Part shown: piece after piece, positions 44,561 to 53,540 of the stretch
Layout: every line of letters starts with the position of its first letter
Position numbering within the stretch: the first letter of the stretch is position 1
NCBI GenBank assembly: GCA_018262095.1
Contig: JAGTRW010000003.1
Coordinates: 1-64,000, forward strand
Length of the DNA stretch: 64,000 bases
Direction: 5' to 3'
Source: Pseudomonadota bacterium
Lineage (GTDB): Bacteria > Pseudomonadota > Gammaproteobacteria > Burkholderiales > Rhodocyclaceae
Notes under the pieces: generated by a model
Database searches by the model: none
Seen by the model: the letters and a program-made list of their open reading frames with translations, nothing else
Told to the model about the DNA's origin: nothing
Program-made: the position numbers and the translations under genes

Positions 44561-44807
44561 GTCTAAATTTTTGGTCAAGCTGTGGATAACTTTGATCCGA
44601 CAGGTTAGAATCCAACTCTTTCAGTGCTCACAAGAGGCTGATAAGAGCAATAAAGTTTGTCAGAAATCATTCCTGTCCGCGTCAAATAGCTAGCGTCTAC
44701 AAATAGCCGGATACCCCAGCAGAGGCTGAACGGCTGGGTGCCAAGGGCGGACAGTCACAGCCTATGTCATTGCAGTACTTAATCGGGATGGTGTTGAATC
44801 ACTAGTC
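44561..44807. other. dnaA-rpmH intergenic region, possible oriC
   Basis: This gap contains one perfect DnaA box (TGTGGATAA at 44581-44589) and lies between divergent rpmH and dnaA, where many proteobacterial origins map. It has only this one strong box and no long AT-rich block, so it is weaker as an origin than the dnaA-dnaN gap. The dnaA promoter must lie here, but I cannot pick it with confidence. Confidence 0.5.
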
Positions 44808-46205
44808 ATGAGTAGTTTCTGGATTTCCTGCTTGAGCCAGTTCGAAAACGAACTTCCGCCTCAGCAATTCAACACCTGGATTCGTCCACTTCGTCTCGAA
44901 GGTGAAGATGACTTCGCCAACGGCCTGCGTCTTTTCGCGCCTAACGGTTTTATCCTGAAATGGGTCAAAGAGCGTTACCTGGGGCGCATTGAAGAACTCG
45001 GTAGTGCCTACTTTTCGGCGCCGGTTTGCGTTGCGCTGTTGCTCGCCGAGCGCAGCGCGGCACCGCCGGCACCGCCGCGTGCCGCACCGTCCGCGGGGAA
45101 CCCGAGTATTCAGAGCCGCGCCCCCAATATGGCGCAAGCGGTGCTGGAACGACCGATTGAAAAAAGTCGCTCGTTTTATGAGAAGACGCGGCTGATCCCC
45201 GGTTTTACCTTCGAAAACCTGATCGTCGGCAAAGCGAACGACCTGGCGCGAGCGGCCTCGGTGCAGGTCGCCATCAACCCCGGCGGCGCGGCTTATAACC
45301 CGATGTTCATTTACGGCGGCGCGGGTCTCGGCAAGACGCACCTGATCCACGCGATAGGCAACCATATTCTCGAACAGAATCCCGAGAAGGTGGTCCGTTA
45401 CGTACATGCCGAGGATTATTATTCCGATGTCGTTCGCGCTTATCAGACCAAATCGTTTGACGCTTTCAAGCGCTACTATCGTTCGCTTGATGTGCTTTTG
45501 CTCGACGATGTTCAATTTTTTAACGGGAAGAACCGGACTCAGGAAGAATTCTTCTTTGTTTTCAATGCATTGATTGAATCTAAGAAACAAATCGTGATCA
45601 GTTGCGATACCTATCCGAAGGACATTTCAGGCCTCGAAGACAGGCTGATCACCCGCTTTGACTGGGGCCTTACAGTCCAAATCGAGCCGCCTGAAATCGA
45701 GATGCGTGTCGCAATTCTCAAGAAGAAGGCCGAGGCGGAGCGTGTCGATCTTGACGATGAAGTCTCCTTCTACATCGCCAAACATCTGCGATCAAATGTC
45801 CGGGAACTCGAGGGTGCGCTCAAGAAAGTGCTGGCTTATTCGTCTTTCCATGGCCGCAAGATCGATCTCGATCTCGCCAAGGAGTCGCTCAAGGATCTGA
45901 TTGGTGCGGTCAATCGGCAGATTACCGTCGAAAATATCCAGAAGACGGTCGCCGACTACTTCAAGATCAAGGTTTCCGATCTGTTTTCCAAAAAACGTAC
46001 GCGGCAAATCGCGCGTCCGCGTCAGGTCGCCATGTGGTTGGCAAAAAACCTGACCTCGCAGAGTTATCCGTCAATTGGCGAAGCTTTCGGCGGTCGCGAC
46101 CATACCACCGTGCTGCATGCGGTTCGTACGATCGAGACCTTGCGGGCAAAGGATAACGAGTTGAACCATGATGTTCACGTTCTGCTGCAGGTGTTGAAGG
46201 GCTAG
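44808..46205 (+). CDS. dnaA: chromosomal replication initiator DnaA
   Basis: A 465-residue initiator. Domain I opens SSFWISCLSQFENELPPQQF, domain III has Walker A (YGGAGLGKTHLIHAIGNH) and Walker B (LLLDDVQFFNGK), and domain IV carries the DNA-binding signature GGRDHTTVLHAVRTI. The low-complexity linker (APPAPPRAAPSAGN) is domain II. Full length. Rightward dnaA-dnaN-gyrB order marks the origin neighbourhood. Confidence 0.98.
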   Translation: MSSFWISCLSQFENELPPQQFNTWIRPLRLEGEDDFANGLRLFAPNGFILKWVKERYLGRIEELGSAYFSAPVCVALLLAERSAAPPAPPRAAPSAGNPSIQSRAPNMAQAVLERPIEKSRSFYEKTRLIPGFTFENLIVGKANDLARAASVQVAINPGGAAYNPMFIYGGAGLGKTHLIHAIGNHILEQNPEKVVRYVHAEDYYSDVVRAYQTKSFDAFKRYYRSLDVLLLDDVQFFNGKNRTQEEFFFVFNALIESKKQIVISCDTYPKDISGLEDRLITRFDWGLTVQIEPPEIEMRVAILKKKAEAERVDLDDEVSFYIAKHLRSNVRELEGALKKVLAYSSFHGRKIDLDLAKESLKDLIGAVNRQITVENIQKTVADYFKIKVSDLFSKKRTRQIARPRQVAMWLAKNLTSQSYPSIGEAFGGRDHTTVLHAVRTIETLRAKDNELNHDVHVLLQVLKG

Positions 46206-46271
46206 TTTGCGTATGTATAAGTCTAGGGACAAAACTTGTGTAAAAAGTGAACAAGTGGGCCGATGAAGGCT

Positions 46272-46416
46272 TGTGGATAACTTGTTCCTTTTTTCCCACA
46301 GCTCGATACAGAGTTTTTACAGTTCAAAATATGAACGTAACTAATTGTTAAATAATGATAAGTTATAGATATCCACAGAGTTGTCTTTGATATTATCTTT
46401 ATAGGATTTATATATA
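46272..46416. other. dnaA-dnaN intergenic origin-like block (copy B)
   Basis: Contains a perfect DnaA box TGTGGATAA (46272-46280) and a one-mismatch box ATATCCACA (46369-46377), then an AT-rich stretch (GATATTATCTTTATAGG to TTTATATATATG) that runs into the dnaN start codon. It is the better candidate for the unwinding element near dnaA. It parallels 40231-40352 over ~120 bp. Confidence 0.65.
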
Positions 46417-47528
46417 TGCTTCTTATTAAAACAAAGCGTGACACGCTGCTGGCACCTCTGCAGTCGGTGTCAGGGATCGTCGAGAAGAGACATACCCTGC
46501 CGATTTTGTCGAATGTGCTGCTGGAAAAAAAAGCTGACAAACTCACTTTGTTGGCGACTGACATTGAGATTCAAATTACGACCTCAACTGACGCTGACTC
46601 GGGTAGCGGCGACGGTTCGGTGACCGTCGGTGCGCGCAAGTTGCAGGACATTTTGCGATCCTTGCCGGATACGGCCGAGGTCAGTCTGAATCTCGAAGAC
46701 AAGCGTTTGCAGGTCAAAGCAGGCAAGAGCCGATTCACGCTGCAAACCCTTCCGGCCGAGGATTTTCCGCGCATGGCGTTGTCGGACGGGGACCTGAAGA
46801 GCTTCACCGTGACCCAGAAGCAGTTCCGGCAGCTTTTGGGACAAACCCAGTTTTCAATGGCGGCACAGGACGTTCGCTATTATCTGAATGGTCTGTTGTT
46901 ATTGGTCGACGGCAACGAATTGCGGGCGGTCGCGACCGATGGTCACCGCCTGGCCTATGCCAGCATGCCGCTCGAAGGCGAAGCGACGTCGCCGCGTCAG
47001 GAGTTGATTTTGCCGCGCAAGACGGTACTCGAACTGAGTCGTCTGCTCGCCGATAGCGATGAGCCGCTGCTGATCGAGTTGGCGGCGAACCAGATCCGCT
47101 TCAAGTTTGGGCAGATCAGCCTGGTTTCGAAATTGATCGATGGAAAATTCCCTGATTACGAACGCGTCATTCCGGCAACGCTCAAAAATGTCGTGACGTT
47201 GAATCGGGCCGCATTGCTGCAGTCGATGGTTCGCGCCGCGATTCTGACCAATGAGAAATTCCGTGGGGTTCGGTTGGTACTGACGCCAGGCAGCATGAAG
47301 ATCATGGCTGCGAATGCCGAGCAGGAAGAGGCTCAGGAAGAAATCGAGGTTGACTACAGTGGTGACTCGATCGATGTCGGGTTCAATGTCGGTTACCTGC
47401 TGGACGTTCTTAACAACAGTTCGGTTGAAGCCGTCGAATGGGGATTCAACGACGCCAATTCGAGCGCTTTGCTGACAATTCCAGGAAATGACCGCTTCAA
47501 GTACGTCGTTATGCCGATGAGAATCTAG
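46416..47528 (+). CDS. dnaN: DNA polymerase III beta clamp
   Basis: A 370-residue sliding clamp, three repeats of the clamp fold. It opens LIKTKRDTLLAPLQSVSGIV, with ATDGHRLAYASMP in the second domain, and ends with the characteristic VVMPMRI. The start ATG sits at the very end of the AT-rich origin block. Full length. Confidence 0.98.
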   Translation: MLLIKTKRDTLLAPLQSVSGIVEKRHTLPILSNVLLEKKADKLTLLATDIEIQITTSTDADSGSGDGSVTVGARKLQDILRSLPDTAEVSLNLEDKRLQVKAGKSRFTLQTLPAEDFPRMALSDGDLKSFTVTQKQFRQLLGQTQFSMAAQDVRYYLNGLLLLVDGNELRAVATDGHRLAYASMPLEGEATSPRQELILPRKTVLELSRLLADSDEPLLIELAANQIRFKFGQISLVSKLIDGKFPDYERVIPATLKNVVTLNRAALLQSMVRAAILTNEKFRGVRLVLTPGSMKIMAANAEQEEAQEEIEVDYSGDSIDVGFNVGYLLDVLNNSSVEAVEWGFNDANSSALLTIPGNDRFKYVVMPMRI

Positions 47529-47559
47529 CAGAGATATTTACAAACAGAAGTTTAGAGTT

Positions 47560-47575
47560 TGTTTCACGTGAAACA
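47560..47575. other. parS centromere site 1
   Basis: TGTTTCACGTGAAACA, a perfect 16-bp palindrome identical to the canonical chromosomal parS bound by ParB. It lies 15 bp upstream of gyrB, between dnaN and gyrB. No parAB genes are in the window. Confidence 0.88.
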
Positions 47576-47578
47576 TGA

Positions 47579-50059
<2,481 letters not shown>

Positions 50060-50101
50060 GTTCTGGGTTGGGCCTCACTTTGCTTGAGGTATATTTTCTC
50101 C

Positions 50102-50131
50102 AAGCCCCTGAAGTCATTCAGGGGCTTTTTC
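50102..50131 (+). terminator. Rho-independent terminator after gyrB
   Basis: AAGCCCCTGAA-GTCA-TTCAGGGGCTT, an 11-bp stem with a 4-nt loop followed by TTT, 43 nt after the gyrB stop. The paired AAG/CTT ends make it usable in both directions, though there is no minus-strand gene to the right. Confidence 0.9.
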
Positions 50132-50161
50132 CATCGATGAGCACACTACCCTGACCAGAAC

Positions 50162-51022
50162 ATGGAGACGAAGCCATTGCAGATTCGGGAGATGCGGCCT
50201 GATGAAATCGGCTTGGCAATCGATTGGGCGGCTAAGGAGGGGTGGAATCCTGGCCTCGACGACCTCACGCCTTTTGCTGCCGCCGATCCTGGCGCTTTCC
50301 TGGTTGGTCTGCTCGGTGAAAATCCGGTGGCGACTATTTCAGCGGTACGTTACGGAAACTCTTTCGGCTTCGTCGGGTGCTACCTTGTCGCACCGGAATT
50401 CCGCGGACGTGGCTACGGCCTTGAGATCTGGCAAGCAGCAATGCACCGACTGGCGGGGCGCAACATCGGACTCGACGGCGTCGTTGCGCAGCAGGACAAT
50501 TATCGGCGCTCAGGTTTTCGCCTGGCGCATCGCAACATTCGCTTTGCCGGAAAGTCCGTTCGGATCGGCATCAAGGCCTCGCAAGAGTTGTCGCCGGAGT
50601 CTATCCAAAGCCAGATTTTTTCTGACATCGAGCGCTACGATAGTGATTTTTTCGCGGATACGCGAAGCGCATTCCTGCGCGCCTGGATCGAACAAGCGCG
50701 GGGCAGCGGGCTGGTCGTCAAGCAGCGCGGTGTGATCGTCGGTTACGGATTGTTGCGCGCCTGCCGTTGTGGCTACAAGTTCGGTCCGCTGTTTGCCGAC
50801 AGCCCGCTAGTCGCCGAGACTCTTTTCGGCCTGTTGACCGAGTCTATACCGGCCGGCAGCGATATCTATCTCGATGTTCCGGCGATCAATCCTGAAGCGG
50901 TCTCGCTTGCCGAACGCCATGGCATGAGACCGGTGTTTGAGACGGCGCGGATGTATACCCAGGCCGAGCCCGACATAGCGATCGCGCGCACGTACGGCAT
51001 CACCACGTTTGAACTCGGCTGA
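50162..51022 (+). CDS. GNAT-family N-acetyltransferase (two-domain)
   Basis: A 286-residue protein. The N-terminal half is a clear GNAT domain with the acetyl-CoA loop in YLVAPEFRGRGYGLEIWQAA. The C-terminal half is a second, GNAT-like domain (GLVVKQRGVIVGYGLLRACR onward, then DIYLDVPAINPEAVSLAERH), as in the YitH-type acetyltransferases. Substrate unknown. Located between gyrB and rsuA with no functional relation visible. Start ATG 50162. Confidence 0.82.
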   Translation: METKPLQIREMRPDEIGLAIDWAAKEGWNPGLDDLTPFAAADPGAFLVGLLGENPVATISAVRYGNSFGFVGCYLVAPEFRGRGYGLEIWQAAMHRLAGRNIGLDGVVAQQDNYRRSGFRLAHRNIRFAGKSVRIGIKASQELSPESIQSQIFSDIERYDSDFFADTRSAFLRAWIEQARGSGLVVKQRGVIVGYGLLRACRCGYKFGPLFADSPLVAETLFGLLTESIPAGSDIYLDVPAINPEAVSLAERHGMRPVFETARMYTQAEPDIAIARTYGITTFELG

Positions 51023-51132
51023 GCCTATGCGTCTTTACCATAAGGAAGTGACTGCGATGAAATTCGAACGATCCGCGCCGATTCGGCTAATAGTGTGTAC
51101 GTCGCCACCACGCGTCGAAACGGAGTTTGTTC

Positions 51133-51864
51133 ATGGAGCTTGAACGCCTATTGCGTTCGCAGGGTTTCGGCAGCCGGCCGGAGTGCCGCGCGCTGGTCTA
51201 TTCGGGGCGAGTCGCCGTCGGCGGCGTGGTTTGCGACGATCCCTTCAAGGAAGTCGATCCCGAGGGCTTCGAATTCTCGATTGATGGCGAGCCGTGGCGT
51301 TTTCGCAAGTTCGCTTACCTTGTGCTCAACAAGCCGCCTGATTTTGAATGTTCGCAGAAGCCGAAGCATCACCCGAGCATTTACACGCTGCTGCCGCGCC
51401 CGCTGGTCACGCGCGGCGTCCAGGCGGTCGGGCGGCTTGACGAAGATACGACCGGCCTGCTGTTGCTCTCCGACGACGGCCAGTTCATCCACACCTATAC
51501 GTCGCCGAAGAAGAAGGTCGCCAAGGTCTACGACGTCAGCGTCAAGCACCCGCTCGACGCCGAGCAAGTCGCTTCCTTGCTCGCCGGCGTCCAACTCAAC
51601 GACGAGCCGGCGCCAATCGCGGCGACGGCGTGTGCGGTGCGCGCCGAGCGTCTGCTGCGAATGAGCGTCACCGAAGGAAAATACCATTTGGTCAAACGCA
51701 TGGTCGCCGCCGCTGGAAACCGCGTTGAAGGCCTCAACCGCGTCGCGGTCGGTGGATTGTCGCTAGCGGATGATCTGCCGCTCGGCGAGTGGAGGTGGCT
51801 TGAGGCCGCCGACCTTGAGCGCTTGCGCGAGCCCGCGGCGGCAGTTGTCGACGGCCTGCGCTGA
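51133..51864 (+). CDS. rsuA: 16S rRNA pseudouridine synthase RsuA-family
   Basis: A 243-residue protein: S4 RNA-binding domain (LERLLRSQGFGSRPECRALV) followed by the RsuA/RluB/E/F-type catalytic domain with AVGRLDEDTTGLLLLSDDGQ (catalytic Asp) and KYHLVKRMVAAAGNRV. This best fits RsuA (U516 of 16S rRNA), though RluE/RluF-like specificity cannot be excluded. The ATG at 51133 has GGAG 7 nt upstream; TTG 51127 is also in frame. Confidence 0.88.
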   Translation: MELERLLRSQGFGSRPECRALVYSGRVAVGGVVCDDPFKEVDPEGFEFSIDGEPWRFRKFAYLVLNKPPDFECSQKPKHHPSIYTLLPRPLVTRGVQAVGRLDEDTTGLLLLSDDGQFIHTYTSPKKKVAKVYDVSVKHPLDAEQVASLLAGVQLNDEPAPIAATACAVRAERLLRMSVTEGKYHLVKRMVAAAGNRVEGLNRVAVGGLSLADDLPLGEWRWLEAADLERLREPAAAVVDGLR

Positions 51865-51915
51865 GCGCATGATCGCAAGGTCAGAACCTAAAGCCATTGG
51901 ATTGGGGAGAGAACG

Positions 51916-52275
51916 ATGCAAAGTATTTTGATTGTCGTCAGCGCACCGGCCTACGGCAGCGAGCGAATGCTCAGCGCGTTGCGGTTGACGACCGCGCTGG
52001 CGACGCAGGAGTTTGAAACGGTCGACCTGCGCCTCTTCATGATGTCCGACGCAGTGACCGTCGGGCTCGCCGGACAAGCGTCGGCGGCGGGCGGTGGTGG
52101 CTTGCAGGAAATGATCGAGGAGCTGCTGACGCGCGACATCGAGATCCGCCTGTGCCGCACCTGCGCGCTGGCGCGCGGCGTCGGCGAGTCCGCGCTGATT
52201 CCCGGGGTGGTGATCGGCACGCTCGGCGAACTCGCTGAATGGACGCTGGCGGCGGACAAGGTCATCAGCTTCTAA
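51916..52275 (+). CDS. DsrE/YchN-like family protein
   Basis: A 119-residue protein of the DsrE/DsrF-like fold: LIVVSAPAYGSERMLSALRL opens it, LRLFMMSDAVTVGLAGQASA follows, then RLCRTCALARGVGESALIPG with a Cys pair, and TLGELAEWTLAADKVISF at the end. The same fold is used by sulfur-relay proteins and by many small unknowns. The oxyR-like gene starts 11 bp after it, suggesting a shared transcript. A redox or sulfur-carrying role is inference. Confidence 0.8.
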   Translation: MQSILIVVSAPAYGSERMLSALRLTTALATQEFETVDLRLFMMSDAVTVGLAGQASAAGGGGLQEMIEELLTRDIEIRLCRTCALARGVGESALIPGVVIGTLGELAEWTLAADKVISF

Positions 52276-52286
52276 GCGGCCAAGCG

Positions 52287-53201
52287 ATGACGCTCACCGA
52301 ATTGCGCTACATCGCGGCGCTGGCGCGCGAGCGGCATTTTGGCCACGCCGCTGATAAATGCTATGTCAGCCAGCCGACGCTGTCGGTGGCCTTGAAGAAG
52401 TTCGAGCAACGCTACGGCGTGATCTTGTTCGAGCGTTCTTCCGCTGAGGTGCGCCTGACGCCGATTGGCGAGCAGGTCGCCGCGCAGGCCGAGCGCGTTC
52501 TTGAGGAAGCGGCGAAGCTCGCCGAAATCACCGCGCAGGGGCAAGACCCGCTGAGCGGCCCGTTGCGTCTTGGCGTCATCTATACCATCGCGCCCTACCT
52601 GCTGCCGCGCTTGATTACGGCTTTGCACACGCGTGCGCCGCGCATGCCGCTCTACCTGCAGGAAAATTTCACGGTGCGTCTCGCCGAGCAATTGCGCCGC
52701 GGCGACCTCGATGCGATCATCGTCGCGCTGCCTTTCTCCGAGCCCGGCGTCGTTTCGAGCGCGGTATATGATGAGCCGTTCTGCGTCGTCCTGCCGGCCG
52801 GACATCCGCTCTGCGAGCAGAGCGAAGTCTCGCCCGATCAGATCGACGCCGAGAACCTATTGGTGCTCGACAACGGCAACTGCTTTCGCGATCAGGTTGT
52901 TCAGGCTTGTCCGCGACTGTCCGTAGCGCACGGGATGGAGCGCGCGCGCGAAGGCAGTTCGCTCGAAACCGTCCGCCACATGGTCGCCAGCGGTGCCGGG
53001 ATTTCAGTCGTTCCGCTGACTGCCGCCAATTCTTGGCCGCAGAACGGACCGCTGCTCGACTATCGGCGATTCACCAAACCGGCGCCGTCTCGCCGGGTCG
53101 TCATCGCCTGGCGGGCATCTTTTCCGCGTCCGCAGGCGATCGATGTTCTGCGTGCCGCAATCGTCGCCTCGCCCCCTGACGGAGTCTGCGTCGTCCGCTA
53201 G
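52287..53201 (+). CDS. oxyR: LysR-type peroxide regulator OxyR
   Basis: A 304-residue LysR regulator. The N-terminal helix-turn-helix (TLTELRYIAALARERHFGHA through KCYVSQPTLSVALKKFEQRY) is followed by a substrate domain with the redox pair C199 and C208 in LDNGNCFRDQVVQAC, the same spacing and numbering as E. coli OxyR. It therefore probably senses hydrogen peroxide by disulfide formation. The ATG at 52287 starts the conserved sequence. Preceded by a DsrE-like gene, followed by a parS-rich region and topB. Confidence 0.93.
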   Translation: MTLTELRYIAALARERHFGHAADKCYVSQPTLSVALKKFEQRYGVILFERSSAEVRLTPIGEQVAAQAERVLEEAAKLAEITAQGQDPLSGPLRLGVIYTIAPYLLPRLITALHTRAPRMPLYLQENFTVRLAEQLRRGDLDAIIVALPFSEPGVVSSAVYDEPFCVVLPAGHPLCEQSEVSPDQIDAENLLVLDNGNCFRDQVVQACPRLSVAHGMERAREGSSLETVRHMVASGAGISVVPLTAANSWPQNGPLLDYRRFTKPAPSRRVVIAWRASFPRPQAIDVLRAAIVASPPDGVCVVR

Positions 53202-53202
53202 C

Positions 53203-53218
53203 TGTTTCACGTGGAACG
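53203..53218. other. parS-like site 2
   Basis: TGTTTCACGTGGAACG matches canonical parS at 14 of 16 positions and keeps the central CACGTG. It starts right after the oxyR stop. Confidence 0.65.
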
Positions 53219-53407
53219 CTTGCTCTACGCGACGAAATTCAACCTTCACAATCGTCCGTGGTCGGGTTTTTGTTGCGTGACGCAACACCAAGCCTTGGAG
53301 AATATTTTCGGTTGATTCCAGGGCCTATTACGTGGGTTTTGGCCGTGCGGGTCTGCCGTGCGACGATCGGCGCATCGTGCCGAGTGCAGTCAGCCACATC
53401 GATCGTT

Positions 53408-53423
53408 CGTTTCACGTGAAACA
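53408..53423. other. parS site 3
   Basis: CGTTTCACGTGAAACA, 15 of 16 positions of canonical parS, in the 339-bp gap between oxyR and topB. Apart from the two parS-like sites and the topB terminator, I see nothing else in this gap. Confidence 0.82.
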
Positions 53424-53451
53424 GCCGCGCTGAGCGAGCGTCATTCAGACG

Positions 53452-53487
53452 AAAAAAAGCCGTTGGCTCCAGATGCGAGCCAACGGC
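53452..53487 (-). terminator. Rho-independent terminator after topB
   Basis: Read on the minus strand, an 11-bp perfect stem (GCCGTTGGCTC / GAGCCAACGGC) with a 7-nt loop is followed by seven T (A 53452-53458 on plus). It lies ~54 nt after the topB stop. Confidence 0.93.
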
Positions 53488-53540
53488 GGTTTACTCTGTC
53501 TTTGAGTCTTTGCCTGTTCGAAAGACTCGGACCAAAGTCG

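Noticed and set aside
44561-44807. Search for a tRNA or small RNA gene in the dnaA-rpmH gap
   Set aside because: No cloverleaf or T-loop sequence is visible; the gap holds a promoter and a DnaA box only.
51058-51143. A 28-codon frame before rsuA that could be a leader peptide
   Set aside because: It overlaps the rsuA start, the spacing of AAGGAAG to its ATG is long, and nothing suggests translation or attenuation.
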